From Salticus scenicus (Eukaryota; Arthropoda; Arachnida; Araneae; Salticidae): 64,000 bases of DNA. Position 1 is the first letter of the stretch. Each line of letters starts with the position of its first letter. A program made the translations under genes and the position numbers. The stretch spans positions 2,210,131 through 2,274,130 of the forward strand of contig OZ005648.1 in the NCBI GenBank assembly GCA_963930645.1, in the 5' to 3' direction. The notes under the pieces were generated by a model. It did no database searches and was not told where the DNA came from. It saw only the letters and a list, made by a program, of their open reading frames with translations. Shown piece after piece: positions 1 through 12,106 of the stretch.

Positions 1-1480
1 CATTTGCTTATCTCTTCATACACTACACACATGGTAAGTTTCGTGATTGTAGCTCATTTCCTTCTGCGTGCATATATTTTTTTGTGACAGAGTGTATAAC
101 ACTATATAAAAAAAAACAAAAACAATTATAAGATTTAAAAAAAAAATATATATATATATATATACCATGTTTTTAAATTTTCTGATGAATCATTAATGAA
201 ATACGCGATTCTAAAAAATAATATATAAGCAATATTTAAGCACGCGGACTCAGTTCAGTAAACTAATAATAATAATGAAAAAAAAAAAGTTGGTTTTAAA
301 AATAAAATATTACTCCTTTTAGAACAACGTATATTATTATCATCATGAACTACATTAGCACTTATCAATGCGTATAAAATTTTTAAACTGATAATGACGT
401 CCATTTTTGTGAGATGCATAATTTAACTTTTTACAATTTTTTAACGCTCACGTTTAATTAACGTGTATTTATTTTTATGTTGAAAGAAAATGAACTCGTA
501 AATTTATTTTGGCAACCATTAAATTATAGCTAATATTTTAATGTCATATTTATAAGGTATTAGGAGCTTATTATTTTTACATTTTAATTAATTAAAAGAA
601 AACTATTCGAAAATTCGAAAATCTGCCTTCGAAGTATTGTGTTGTCACCGGGTTCTGAGCTACTGTGAAAGTTTCAAATGTCTAGCTAGTAGGGAAGTTA
701 ACCCGTTAGTAGTCGCTATAGACAGCGCCACCTATTACAAATTGCGCACTTTTTATTTAACTGTCACCAATAATTTTAAGAAGTGATGTGATCGACGTTT
801 CTTCGATTTTATTCGCGTTTTATGTGTATCAAATGCCACTTCTAAAAATTTTTGGTGGCTATTGAATAAAAAAATCTTGCAACACTGAAGGATGGGCGGC
901 AAATCGACCAACTAGCGACTACTCACGGGTTTTAAAAATAGATTGCAAGATTTGTACCGGACAAACAAACAAGAATAGAAGTTAATAAAAACATGGTAAA
1001 ATAATAAGTAAAATTGGCTTTAAGTTTAAAAAATTTAAAAATTGTTCATTTTTAATTTTTAATGATCAAGATGCTCATTAAAAGATTCTCATTATGATCA
1101 AGATCATATTAATAAATGCACATATTTGCTATAATATGCAAAATTAGCTATCGAATAGACCTTTTATTGAGTCCATACATAAATTGAGAAAAAAATTCAT
1201 TATAAATTATTATACAGACTCTTCGAATATTTGGTTTAGTAGTTTCAGGGAATTATCTAGTTATTTAACTGTTTCTAACATACTTAAGGATTTCTGAAAA
1301 TGTTCAGAAGGCAAAAATAATAAAAATAGTGATTATAAAATTCCAAACCGAAACAAAGATGCCTTTCAAGTGTAAAGAATATTTTAATTAATTATATTAA
1401 CATTAAAATAATATTCTTTTTTATTGAACAATTTGTTATTTATCACACATTTTTAATTAATTCCTTGTTTGTTCCTAGTG
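1..1480. other. AT-rich non-coding DNA, no gene seen
   Basis: No open frame or RNA gene stands out. It contains A/T homopolymers, a short TA run near 149-165, and a small inverted fragment near 230-270 that matches part of the dispersed 0.7-kb repeat found at 26.9 and 52.3 kb (the stretch around the sequence CCGCGTGCTTAAATATT). Near 850-890 there is a degenerate end of a hAT-type MITE with the core GCAACACTG. Nothing else could be assigned. Confidence 0.6.
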
Positions 1481-1489
1481 TTGGAGATA

Positions 1490-2135
1490 ATAATGAAGTG
1501 AGTATTGTGGAGTTTTTCATATTTTTAATACAACTGTGCTGTAGGAGTAGCGTCGAGTTGAGGAAGTAAAGGTCGCCGAAGGAAGTTAGTATGGAAAGTG
1601 ATAGCGTCGAGTTGGGATTGAATGTCGGTTGTGATTGGAAAAGTTTCTAGCTGAATACAGCCTAGTTTGACGATGTTGAAGGTGGCCAGCAGAGGTGAAT
1701 TTGGGTTAGCATGGAGTGTCTAGTTATTGGATCGTCAGTTAGATAAATTGAAAACAGGATCTACGTAGATTATGAAAGGTGTTTAAGATTTGAATGTGGA
1801 TAGTTTTTAAAGAAGTAGCTTGGTAAAATGAAGTGAATGGTATTGTCTATTTTGGAGAACTTTAAATAGAATGATAGTTGTGTCGTCGTGGGTGGTGTTG
1901 ATAGATGAGCTATCTGGAGATTGAGTGACGGTGTCGCTGGAGATGTAACGAGTAGTGATAGCCATAGTGGATTAGAAGTGTTGTTTATTGAGTTTAGAAT
2001 TGGTAAAGGTGTCGAGTCGTGGTGATATTAATAGTACGGAGTGCTTTCCGGATACTGTAAAGTGTTCCTCATCGTTTTAAAAGTATCTGATCCATATTAC
2101 CTGTCAGTAACAGAAAGCTACAAGTGGTGAGCCTT
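1490..2135 (+). other. G-rich, C-poor asymmetric segment, possible untranslated exon or repeat
   Basis: On the plus strand this stretch is rich in G and poor in C, in sharp contrast to the A/T-only flanks, and it lacks homopolymers. Motifs such as GTCGAGTTG recur (near 1552 and 1606). It ends near 2126 in AAGTGGTGAGCC, which contains a possible splice donor (GTGAGC). No long open frame is present. It could be an untranslated exon, a non-coding RNA, or part of an old retroelement such as an LTR. I do not recognise it. Confidence 0.3.
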
Positions 2136-2473
2136 ATTTCTTTACTATAGTTTTGAGTTATTTATTTTAAGATATCACAGAGTTCTTTCTTAATTCAAAG
2201 CCCTCTACAGTTTAAGTTAAATAAAAGTGACTGTCTCTTTAAAATAAGTCTATTAATTGTCTCCTACCATGTAATATAAGTATAATGAGTAGAGTTGAAG
2301 TCGAAGTGGAGACTTCACACAACTAAATAGCTCTAATCGGGATTTTTGTAGATATAGTTCTAACATTTGATCATACATTTTCTTGCATTCTAGAATCATC
2401 GTAACATTATATATAAAAGATTTAATTTCATTGACATTGTTTAGTATCCCATATATATATATATATATATATA

Positions 2474-3237
2474 CCGGGTGATCCAAAAGTCAGGACAAAC
2501 TTTAAAAATGAATAATTCGAAAACGAATCAAGATACAAAGATACGGTTTGCACCAAACGGATGAAAAAGAAACCGGATTTTGTGTGGCAAAGGAAAGAAA
2601 TTAGTTCTGTTGGCGAACAACAGATGGCGCTATAGTGTTTTATTTCACCAAAAGATGATTTACAAATGAAAAAAAAATGTTGACAACTTACTAGTCAGCT
2701 TAATTACAGTTAATTAGTACTACTACAGTAACTGTTCAATGCCCATCATTCAGAAGTACAGCTGTGAGATGATTCACCACATCGCTCACAGCATTTAGTA
2801 GCATTTCTTGCGTTATGGCAGACACATTTTGGCGGATGGCATCTTTCAGTGCTGCTAGTGATGCTGGTTGGTCGCGGTACACTTTTGACTTCCAAGAATC
2901 CCCACAGCCAAAAGTCACAGGGTGTCAGATCGGGAGATCTCGGAGGCCATGCGTGATTAAAGTAACGACTGAGAATGCGATATTTCGATGCATATAAGCT
3001 TCGACTACCATTACCTGCTGTAGTTGTTCCTTTTTATATCGTTTGTTGCTTTGCATAATCCTACATCAGAAGTACAACAGCGCCATCTGTTGGTCGCCAA
3101 CAGAACTATTTTTTATTTCTTTGCCACACAAAACCCGGCTTCTTTTCCATCCGTTTGGTGCAAACCGTATCTTTGTATCTTGATTCGTTTTCGAATTATT
3201 CATTTTTAAAGTTTGTCCTGACTTTTGGATCACCCGG
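2474..3237 (-). mobile_element. Internally deleted Tc/mariner-superfamily element with ~158-bp TIRs
   Basis: The element starts with CCGGGTGATCCAAAAGTC and ends with its reverse complement. The inverted repeats extend about 158 bp on each side (2474-2631 and 3079-3237) with few differences. It lies between TA dinucleotides inside a TA microsatellite, as expected for TA target duplication. The roughly 450 bp between the arms keeps only the 3' end of a transposase gene on the minus strand, so this copy is non-autonomous. The TA flank and the transposase remnant place it in the IS630/Tc1/mariner superfamily. Confidence 0.85.
2736..2975 (-). pseudogene. Transposase C-terminal remnant (Tc/mariner superfamily)
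   Basis: Read on the minus strand, the region encodes the last part of a DDE transposase. The upstream frame carries WPPRSPDLTPCDFWLWG, which holds the third catalytic acidic residue (D in PCDF) in a motif common in Tc/mariner transposases. One frameshift later, the second frame continues with SKVYRDQPASLAALKDAIRQ and runs about 60 residues to a stop at 2736. The first and second catalytic aspartates are missing because the element is internally deleted. It cannot make an active enzyme. The family match is by motif recognition, not by search. Confidence 0.8.
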
Positions 3238-3239
3238 TA

Positions 3240-3276
3240 TATATATATATATAGAAAGAAAGAAAGAAAGAAAGAG
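3240..3276. repeat. TA and GAAA microsatellite
   Basis: A short TA run directly after the transposon end is followed by about five GAAA units. Confidence 0.9.
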
Positions 3277-4828
3277 AGGTTTTATTAATAGATTTCTTTA
3301 ATGATGAATATTATATGAAAAACGCTCCGTTTTAATTTTTAAAACTCAGACTACATCAGAATGCATAGTTTTCCTTTCCGACAAATATTTTCCATGAATT
3401 TCAGGAAGAAGTGTGGTGTTTTTCAATCACGCCATGTCTTACTACTTCTTTGTGTTATACAAAAGTTAATCTATATAGGGATAGCTGCAAAAAGAAAATA
3501 AATCTTTTCTCATAGTTTATTCAATGTAAAGTAAAAAATAAAGATCTACTACAAACATTTTTTTTTTTTTTTTTTTAATTCTATCAGCTTTCGTCCTTGG
3601 TAAAGAAACATGTTTTGAAGGTCGAGCATTTATATAATGTTTCTATCTAAAGAGAATTTTAACTGTAACACAATGTCAGGAAGTCTTTATCACTTTCAAA
3701 AATGTAATTGAAATTGTCAAACATGTAATTGAAATTTTTGAAACAAATAATTTATTTATTGAGCCAGAAAGTAATTAGCTGAATTTCAGTAAATCACATG
3801 TCATCCAGCAGACTATGAATAATTGACAATTGCTTCTATTTGTAAAACTTTTTCTTACATGGAAATGAATAGAAATCATAAAAAGATAAGAAAGAAAAAT
3901 CACGTGGTATGCATAAATCATAAAATACTAACTTTTTCAATGTATTTCAATTCTACAATGACACTACAAAAATACTTTCTTTATAGCTAGAGAAAGTATA
4001 AAATTGATTACATTTGTGTAATCCTGTATATTGTCAAAAATGTGCAAGCGCACTCTATAGTGTACACTTTAAACAATTTCTACTTATAACCCAGTATGAA
4101 TTTGAGTATTTTTGTTGGATTTTCCGATAAAATATTTAATGTTAATCATGCCATACGCTATAGAAAATATGTTTTTATGCATTAGACCAACTTCGTTGTG
4201 TTTTGTGCAAGATAGATATTAAAATATGTTTTAAAAAAATACCTCTCATGTATCTCAATTATTTCGTGAAACCCTGTATACAAACCAGCTGTATACTCTT
4301 TGTATCATTTTCAAAAGGAATGATGCTACAGGAAATCTGAATACCATATTTCAGGATATCCTAAAAGAATATGTACGGACAAAGACAAGAGCAGATTTCT
4401 AGATGAAACGGATTCATACCATTTTTCAACTTTGTTAAAGAGTATTAAAAATTTATTGAATTAGTTTATTGTGTAATTATATTGTTGTTGTTATATTAAA
4501 TGTTAGTTTATTATGTTTCTCATTTTATTTTATTAGTTTATTAATGAACGTCTTTATTTTCTCTTTTCTTTTTGACGCAAATTTTAGCCAGGCTATATTC
4601 ATTTCTTTTACTTTCACTATTATATTACAATCTAACTATGGGTTTTCCAAATGGATGATTTCATATGTTATGTAATACATAGTTCCAAATGCGACTTCTT
4701 ATATTTATCAGCTGGTTTTGAACTGCGGTATTGAACGAAAAGTTTTTCCCACTCAAAATTTTTTTCGCTTTCGAATTGCAATTGCGCATTTTGTATGGTA
4801 TCCATTAAAGCATTTTATCAAGTTCCGG

Positions 4829-4866
<38 letters not shown>

Positions 4867-5563
4867 CATCGCTTATCGCTTGCAAACTTTTCTTTTACGG
4901 ATTTATTAGTTAAAATAGACTGGTTAAGTAAAATATACTAATTGCACTTTTCTTTAATTTTATAAAAAGAAAAAAAAAAAAAAAGGGTATTTAAGTTAAT
5001 AGAATTTTTTAAAGCTTTAAAAGTATGCAAAAAGCTTTTAATAATAATAATAATAATAATAATTCAGCTTTCATCGGTTTAAGAAATATCTTAAATGTTT
5101 TATCCTACATGCAGATGACTAAAGAATTAAAGCAATCTATTGCTACTCAGCCGGTTCGATGAGTACTATAATTAAAAAAATATGTTTGATAAAGGGCCTT
5201 TACTGATAATTTTGTCTGATAATTTCATTGCGTTTTTGAGCTGGGAAATATGTAACTTATAAAAATGAGGCAAGAAAAAATTGATTAAGCTCATATTTAT
5301 GCAACTGTTAGAAGTTTTTAGTGCATATTTTATGATTTTCATAATTCAATGATAATCAAACATGGAACGTGATATTTTATTTATTAAAGTTTAGTGCCAA
5401 AAACTAAGCGTCATATAAAAAAAAAAAAAACTTGTAAATCGAATTTGTGCGAACAATTTCTTTAATACATTCTCTTCCCTTCTCTTCTCTTTAATGCTTT
5501 TAATGAATCTTTTGGTAATTGATTTTTCATGAAAGTAAAAATTTAATGCCTTATTCTACAATA
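3277..5563. other. Non-coding repeat-derived DNA, no gene
   Basis: No gene seen. Near 3974-3998 there is a TACTTTCT/AGAAAGTA hairpin of the type that ends the A, B and C short elements. From about 3999 to 4450 the sequence resembles an old, inverted family C copy (a diverged GTTAAAGAGTATT end near 4435). A 31-nt T run lies at 4832-4862 and an AAT repeat near 5040. The hydrophobic 68-codon frame at 4469-4675 is AT-composition noise. Confidence 0.5.
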
Positions 5564-5565
5564 TA

Positions 5566-6883
5566 TTGGGTGAAAGCGAAAGTTCTACCCATTTTTTATA
5601 TGCAAATTTGCAATGGAATTGATGTCACGCATGACATTGTAATGACGCAAATCGTCGGCCAATCAAACATGTGGATGCCTCACATGTAAATGCATCGTAT
5701 CTCACAAAGTTAATCATCTCACAAAAATAAATAAATAAATAAAAAATAAATTAATTAATTAAAATAAATAAATAAATAAATAAAATCAGAGGGTGTAACA
5801 TGGAAAGTGGGAAAGAGCATATAAGACATTGTTTGTTATACGAGTTCGATAAAAAGAGAACGGCAGCCGCAGCATGTCGCAATATTTGTCTAGTTTATGG
5901 GGAGGATGCATTAGACGAAAGCACATGTCGTTGACTGTTTCGTGAATTTAGGGAAGGAGACAGAAACTGCCAAGATCAGACTAGGAGTGGACGGCCATCA
6001 CACGTTGGAGACGACGATATTGACCAAGCCATAAGGAACAACCCGAACCCAACCGGGCAAGAATTAGCGGAGACCTTCAACGCACAATGGATTACGGCCG
6101 AGAGACGGTTAAGTTGTGTTTTACGAGAAAGTTGGATCGTTGGGTTCCACATAACCTGACTGCTAATCAACGAGATGACCGTATCGTCACCTGTGTTTCT
6201 TTGCTTTCCCGGTAAAAAATGACCTATTCTTGACACGAATTGTGACAGGAGATGAGAAGTGGGTTATGTACCGTAACGTAAAGCGTCGTAAGACTGTGTG
6301 TCACCTTTCTGATCCGCCTGCATCGACTTCGAAAACTGAACTTCATCCCAAGATAGTGTTATTGAGTGTGTGGTGGGATGTGCAGGGAATAATTCACTGG
6401 GAGGTCCTGCCACTCAACCAAACCATCAATGCTGCCTTCTACTGTCTACAGTTAGATAGGCTGCATTCAAATTTGGTAGCAAAGCGGCCAGGTCTCATCA
6501 ATCATCGCGGTGTTATTCTTCATCATGATAACGCCAGGCCACATGCTGCTGTCATCACTCGCCAAAAGTCACTGGGCTTTGATTGGGAGGTTTTACCCCA
6601 CCCTCCCTATTCTCCTGACTTGGCACCAACTGACTATCACCTATTTCGTGCGTTGAACAATTTCTTCAGTCAGAAGATTTTTGAGGATCTTGATGCTGTG
6701 AAAACTGCCGTCCAAGACTTTTTTGACTCGAAACCGCCGTGGGATTCGTATCCTACCAGAAAGGCAGCAAGAGGTCACAGATAGCAATGGGGATTATGCA
6801 CAATAATAGGTACTGTTCATTTTGCGTTTATTTAGTCTTCTTTATGGATAATAAAAACGGGTAGAATTTTTGCACTCACCCAG
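5566..6883 (+). mobile_element. Mariner element, full length but degenerate
   Basis: The element is 1,318 bp, the usual size for mariner. The left end TTGGGTGAAAGCGAAAGTTC and the right end (reverse complement CTGGGTGAGTGCAAAAATTC) are imperfect TIRs of about 28 bp, both running into TTCTACCC. TA dinucleotides flank both ends (5564-5565 and 6884-6885), matching the target duplication. A TAAA-type microsatellite has expanded between the left TIR and the transposase start (about 5727-5785). The copy is complete in length but carries several inactivating changes in its single gene. Confidence 0.93.
5800..6806 (+). pseudogene. Mariner transposase pseudogene
   Basis: A mariner transposase cuts and pastes its own element using an N-terminal DNA-binding region and a DDE/D catalytic core. 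The frame opens at the ATG at 5800 (MESGKEHIRHCLL). An in-frame TGA near 5930, probably from a TGG, interrupts it. Frameshifts follow near 6130 and 6210. The longest intact piece (6230-6784) carries VTGDEKW, HHDNARPH and YSPDLAPTDYHLF, which supply the three catalytic aspartates; the last two are separated by 34 residues, the classical mariner D34D spacing. A last frameshift near 6735 moves the natural C-terminus (ending NGDYAQ, stop at 6804-6806) into another frame. It cannot be active without several repairs. Confidence 0.93.
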
Positions 6884-7853
6884 TAGTATGTGTAGAATAA
6901 TGCAAAGTCCATGTATACCGATACAGCGTTGTATGAAGACAACTCAACTTACTGGTTTGTAAATTAATGACTGAATTGCAGAAGAAAAATTACAACTCGG
7001 ATAATTACTCTGATTGATTTTTAACTTCATTTATTAATTTACTAATTTACTTTCTCGAAGCTTAATTTTCGGTGAATTATTTGAATAATGTTTCGTAAGT
7101 CTTGTATTCATTGTATGATAAACTCAAAGAAAATTTATTCGAAGAGTAGTTGGTGCATATAATAGTCCAGTTTATTGTTGTAAGTGTTTCTTGTATTTCT
7201 CTTTCCCTCTGCTACCTTCTTTAGTTAACTCTTTTATAGATTCCAAAATTCTATAAACACTACAACGCCTGGACCCATGCAGGATAGACCTGCTAGTGAA
7301 AAATAAAATCATATGCGAAATTCACCGACTATTCCTCGAAATGCTGGTACAGAATGGAATGACTTTCAATTCTGAAGGTAGGCATCACCATAATTTAGAG
7401 AAAATCACATCCTTGAGCAAAATAAATATTGAGAAAAAAAATCCAAATAACCATTGTTTTATCTGAGCAAGAACTGACAAAACATTCTTGTTTTCTTAGT
7501 TGCTGTTCACGAATTTCGCATAAAAGTAAGAAAACGTGGAGATGGCTGACACTGAAAACTATCGGAGCATTTGTCACGGCCCAACAATTCTTTCAGCGGT
7601 GTTTCTCAGAATCTTTAAAATTACGCCGCTTCGTCTGTGTAAACAAGTTTCATTCAAGGGGGGGGGGGGAATCCTTATATATACTTATTTAATAATGTTT
7701 TCCTCTTTTCCTTATTTTTCGTTTTTTGTATCACACGCTTATTGAGCGAAACCCGCATGTAACTAGAAACTCTTTTTTAAAAAAATATGCCTGGTCAAAT
7801 GAAACACAAAAATAAAAGCAAATAACTTCTTTGTGGAAGTATTTTATACACAA
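6884..7853. other. Non-coding DNA, no gene
   Basis: No recognisable gene or repeat. The short open frames on both strands (for example 7429-7692) contain a poly-G run near 7660 and have no recognisable domain. Confidence 0.5.
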
Positions 7854-7957
7854 ACTAGCAGGCTTCGCCCGCTTCGCTGGTCCCTATTTTCAAATGAATC
7901 ACTATAATTAATGAATTCTCAAAATTGCATTACTTTTTCTCACGTGAAAAAAAAAAA

Positions 7958-7988
<31 letters not shown>

Positions 7989-8179
7989 AATTTGATCAGG
8001 AAAAATGTTGCACCGGGTTCCCACCTGCGCTGCGCGCGCGCATTCATGTTCGACACTCTTAATGAATCATATTATCGAAAGAGAAAAAATGTAAAATATA
8101 AAAAAATTCTTCTCTCATCGGTGGGATAATCGGTCCGGACCACCACTGCCTGCGGCAGCGTATACCTGCGCCCGCCGTT

Positions 8180-8690
8180 CCCACCCCTCTTAATAATTCT
8201 ATACTTTCGAAAATATCCTCAATCGATTTATCGGGCCTTAAAACTTAATAATACTAATTTTCAACGCTCTCTTATTTTTATTATTTTCTTCCTTCGCCCC
8301 TCTCCCGTCTAACCTAATAATTTTACAATTTCGAAAATATCTGCAATCGATTTGTAGGTATCAGAAACCTCTATGCACCAATTTTGAACGATCTAACTCT
8401 ATATTTATTTTTTTGCCCCTCCGCCCCTAACCTTCCCACCCCTCCCAATAATTTTACAAATTTGAAAATATCCGCAATCGATTTGTAGGGATCGAAAACC
8501 TCTATGTACCAATTTTGAACGATCTAACTCTATTTTTATTTTTTTTGCCCCTCCGCCCCCCCCCCCCCTCTTCTCGCCCCTCCTAATAACTTTACTCTTT
8601 CGAAAATATCCCCATTCCACTTGCAGGCCTCTAAAACCTATCTGTACCAATTTTGAACAGCCTAACTGCATTTCTGTTTGTTTTTTCCCC
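8180..8690 (-). repeat. Tandem monomers, left arm (C-rich strand)
   Basis: About four diverged units contain CGAAAATATC, CAATCGATTTGTAGG, ACCAATTTTGAACGATC and a C-rich spacer. They are the inverse of the repeats at 9720-10560. A long C run near 8557 makes frames on both strands that are not genes. Confidence 0.8.
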
Positions 8691-9719
8691 CATAGCCCAT
8701 ATTTCCAAATGTGTTGGAAAGTGTTAAAAATATCCAACAACCATCATTAATGGTTCAAAGATAAATGACATCAACAAGTGAAATTATTATTCCTGAATTA
8801 TATATTGCATGCATTTAAAATAAAATCAAATAATTCCAGTTATTCTAATTATTGTCTCACGTCTGTATAATTAATTTTGATGATTGATAAAGTATATTAT
8901 TGAATGATATATCTCTATATGATTTTGTATCAAAGTCAGAAAAAATCAAACATCCATTGTCTTCATAATAATTATCATTTAAAGAAAGCTACCAGATTTC
9001 TTAACCCATTTCCAGTAATTGTGCATATTTCCTGCAACAATGCGTACCTTTATTTACCAGTTACTTCCATTGTGAAATCGAAATGAATAACTAGTCAGTT
9101 ACGACAAGGAATGATTTGTTGAATGAATTACGTACCTTCAAAGTATTTCAGAAATGGTGATTACAAGTAGAAAAAAGAAAAGAAAAAGAAAAAAAAAAAA
9201 AAAAAGAGAAATATTTAAATATCTATATTGTATATAAAATCGTTCTTCCTGACAGAGTGAGTGAGGGGGTGATTCATCATCGCCCAGACCAAACCCCTAG
9301 ACCTAGAAGCATGAAATTTTGTGACAATGTTCTTTCTATGACGTAGGCATCCACAAAGAAGCGATTTTACAAAATTCGCTCCCCAACGGGGGGAGGGGGG
9401 ACAAAACGTGATTTCACAAAATCCTTCATATCTCAAACAAAAAAACAGATATCCGTAAAATTTTTGCTTTAAAATATAGCTAATATAAACGTCTAAAAAC
9501 CAATTTCTGGAATTTTCGAAATTCGGTCCCCAAGGGGGGCGGGGGGGGACGTGATTTCACGTGCGTAAAACGTGATTTCGCATAATCCTATATATCTCAA
9601 ACAAAAGACCAGATATACGTAAAATTTTTGCTCTAAATTATAGCTAATGAAAATATCTAAAAACCGATTTCTGGAATTTTAGAAATTCAGCCCCCAGGTG
9701 GGACAGCAAGGGGGGGGGC

Positions 9720-10570
9720 TATGGGGCAAAAACAAATAGAAATACAGTTAGGGCGTTCAAAATTGGTACAGATAGGTTTTAAAGGCCTGCAAGTCGAATG
9801 GGGATATTTTCGAAAGTGTAAAGTTATTAGTAGGGGCGAGAAAAGTGGAGGGGAGAGGGGGGGGGCAAAAAATAAAAATAGAGTTAGATCGTTCAAAATT
9901 GGTATATTGAGGTTTTCGATACTAACAAATCGATTGCGGATATTTTCGAATTTGTAAAATTATTAGGAGGGGCGGGAAGGGGGTGGGGTAATAAGGGGGG
10001 GCTATGGGCAAAAACAAACAGAAATACAGTTAGGCCGTTCAAAATTGGTACAGATAGGTTTTAGAGGCCTGCAAGTCAAATGGGGATATTTTCGAAAGTG
10101 TAAAGTTATTAGGAGGGCCGAGAAGGGGGGAGGGGATAAGGGGGCAAAAAAATAAAAATAGAGTTAGATCGTTCAAAATTGGTCCATGGAGGTTTTCGGT
10201 ACTTACAAATCGATTGCGGATATTTTTGAATTTGTAAAATTATTAGGAGCGGCGGGTAGGGGGGGTGGGCGGTAATGGGGGGCTATGGGGCAAAAACAAA
10301 TAGAAATAGAGTTAGGCCGTTCAAAATTGGTACAGATAGGTTTAAGAGGCCTGCAAGACGAATGGGGATATTTTCGAAAGTGTAAAGTTATTAGGAGGGG
10401 CGAGAAGGGGGAGGGGAGAGGGGGGGGCAAAAAAATAAAAATAGAGTTAGATCGTTCAAAATTGGTTTATAAAGGTTTTCGATACTTAAAAATCGATTGC
10501 GGATATTTTCGAAATTGTAAAATTATTAGGATAGACGGGAGGGGAGGGGGCGAAGGGGGAAAATAATAGA
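9720..10570 (+). repeat. Tandem monomers, right arm (G-rich strand)
   Basis: Two monomer types alternate. Type 1 has TTGGTACAGATAGG followed by GGCCTGCAAGTCGAATGGGG and ATATTTTCGAAAGTG. Type 2 has TTAGATCGTTCAAAATTGG, AGGTTTTCG and AAATCGATTGCGGATATTT. A G-rich spacer separates them. About three type 1/type 2 pairs are present. The same two monomers form the satellite at 58.6-61.8 kb. Confidence 0.85.
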
Positions 10571-10756
10571 AATAAGAGTTAGAGCATTTTGGGAATTTTT
10601 TCCGAAGGCAGTGAGAACCCGGTGTGACATTTTTCCTAATCAGATTTTGTTTCTCTTTTTTTTCACGTGGTAAAAATTAATGCAATTTTGAGAATTCAGT
10701 AATTATAGGGATTCATTTAAAAATAGGGAAAAGCGAAGCGGGCGTTGCCTGATAGT

Positions 10757-12106
10757 ATAATATAAAAGACCAGTGAGTTTTCTTTAATTATTATTATTTA
10801 AATATAAAGGAATCTGAAATCTTTTATTTAAAAATTACTAGAATTTTAATTTTTTAATATGATTTTTATATATGAAGAATTTTCTTTGTTTTAAACCGGA
10901 TAAAAATTGTTGAACTGTTTGGAATCTCCTATTAATGTATTGCTAATCGAAAAGAAATTACATTTAAGAGAAATTGTTTGTTAATATATCAGCAAACAAT
11001 TTAAAAAAAAAAAAAAAAAAAAAAAAAGGTGTGATATTTTTGCAAGTTTTTAATTATAAGCACTCAAATATGTATATGTGTTTGTGTGTGTAAAAAATCT
11101 TGTAATATTTATGTAAATTCCTTTTATTTTTTATTATTATTATTATTATTTTATTTTATTTTTTAATTATTTCAGGTTTTCAAGATATAAATAGCATGTT
11201 TAATAAAAACAGAGAAGATTCGTATCTTTAAAATGCTTTTTCATAAAAATAAAAATAAAGTAAATAAATAAAAACGCATTTATATTAGAAAAACAAAGTT
11301 TCAATAAAATCCCACAATTGGTTAGAGTAAAGTACTTTCGAATTAAGAAATATCCCCAATTAACATTAAAATTCTTTAAGGTTTAAATGCCTGAATTTTA
11401 TTTTTATAGAACTCTGTTGTTATAATACACTTTCATACATATATTTAATTATTTAAACCTAAATTGGTGAGGAATGAAAATTTTAAGTGCAGATTTAGCC
11501 TCTTATTCAAGTCTTATTCAATTGTCTTATTAAGTTATTAACCCTTAAATGCCCAGTGTTGCCTTTCTGCAATATACAAATTTTGTCTTCTAAAGTATTA
11601 TTAGAATAATATTGAAACTCTCATGTCTCAAGTTTGCCGAATGGCAACAAACTGCTTTTTTTAGCTGTAAACCACAGTTAAAATAAAGTATGATTTTTAA
11701 AGTATTTTTCCCGTGGTTTATTTAAGAGAGGAAAGAATAAAACATTTTTAAATTGATTTATAAAATAATTAGAGATTTAAGGGTTAAATGTAACACTTTC
11801 ACAGATTTTGTAAAGAACTAAATTGTGTTTTTTTTTTTACATGTAAAAGGAAAACTCTACCAAAAGTTATATTTATATATGAAATATATATATATATATA
11901 TATATATAAGTTCTAACAAAAATTTATCGTATTATTGCAACTTTTCTAATTTACATGTAAATAAACAAAAAATTCAGAAGTCCAGTTTGTCTATTAGCTC
12001 TCTGATTGTGATGAACGGACACAAAATCTCAACTAAAATTCAGAGGTAATATCGTGTGTAAGAGGAAACACAAAAACATAAATTATTATAAAAAATAATT
12101 AATACA
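10757..12106. other. AT-rich non-coding DNA, no gene
   Basis: A poly(A) run lies at about 11003-11026 and a TA microsatellite at about 11884-11908. No gene, RNA or known repeat was recognised. Confidence 0.5.

Larger units (their letters stand above)
7854..10756. mobile_element. 2.9-kb fold-back element with G/C-rich internal tandem repeats
   Basis: The ends are long inverted repeats of about 170 bp: 7854 onward reads ACTAGCAGGCTTCGCCCGC and the reverse complement of the right end reads ACTATCAGGCAACGCCCGC. Both continue through a GAATTCTCAAAATTGCATTA block, a CACGTG-containing A-rich tract and an ACCGGGTTC block. Inside, the left part (about 8180-8690) and the right part (about 9720-10560) hold the same 130-bp-class tandem monomers in opposite orientation. 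The centre (9230-9670) has two copies of another repeat with AAAACGTGATTTCAC. No transposase was seen and no clear target duplication. The superfamily is unknown. Confidence 0.7.

Noticed and set aside
2100..2140. Possible retrotransposon primer-binding site (AAGTGGTGAGCC)
   Set aside because: No second LTR, polyprotein or tRNA match could be shown; left as an unexplained G-rich segment.
4469..4675. Hydrophobic 68-codon frame that could be a membrane peptide
   Set aside because: TTT/TTA-rich composition alone explains the hydrophobicity; there is no conserved context.
8405..8740. 111-codon minus-strand frame with matching frames at 9.7-10.6 kb
   Set aside because: The similar peptides come from the tandem monomers of the fold-back element. 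The frames are interrupted differently in each arm and have no recognisable domain.
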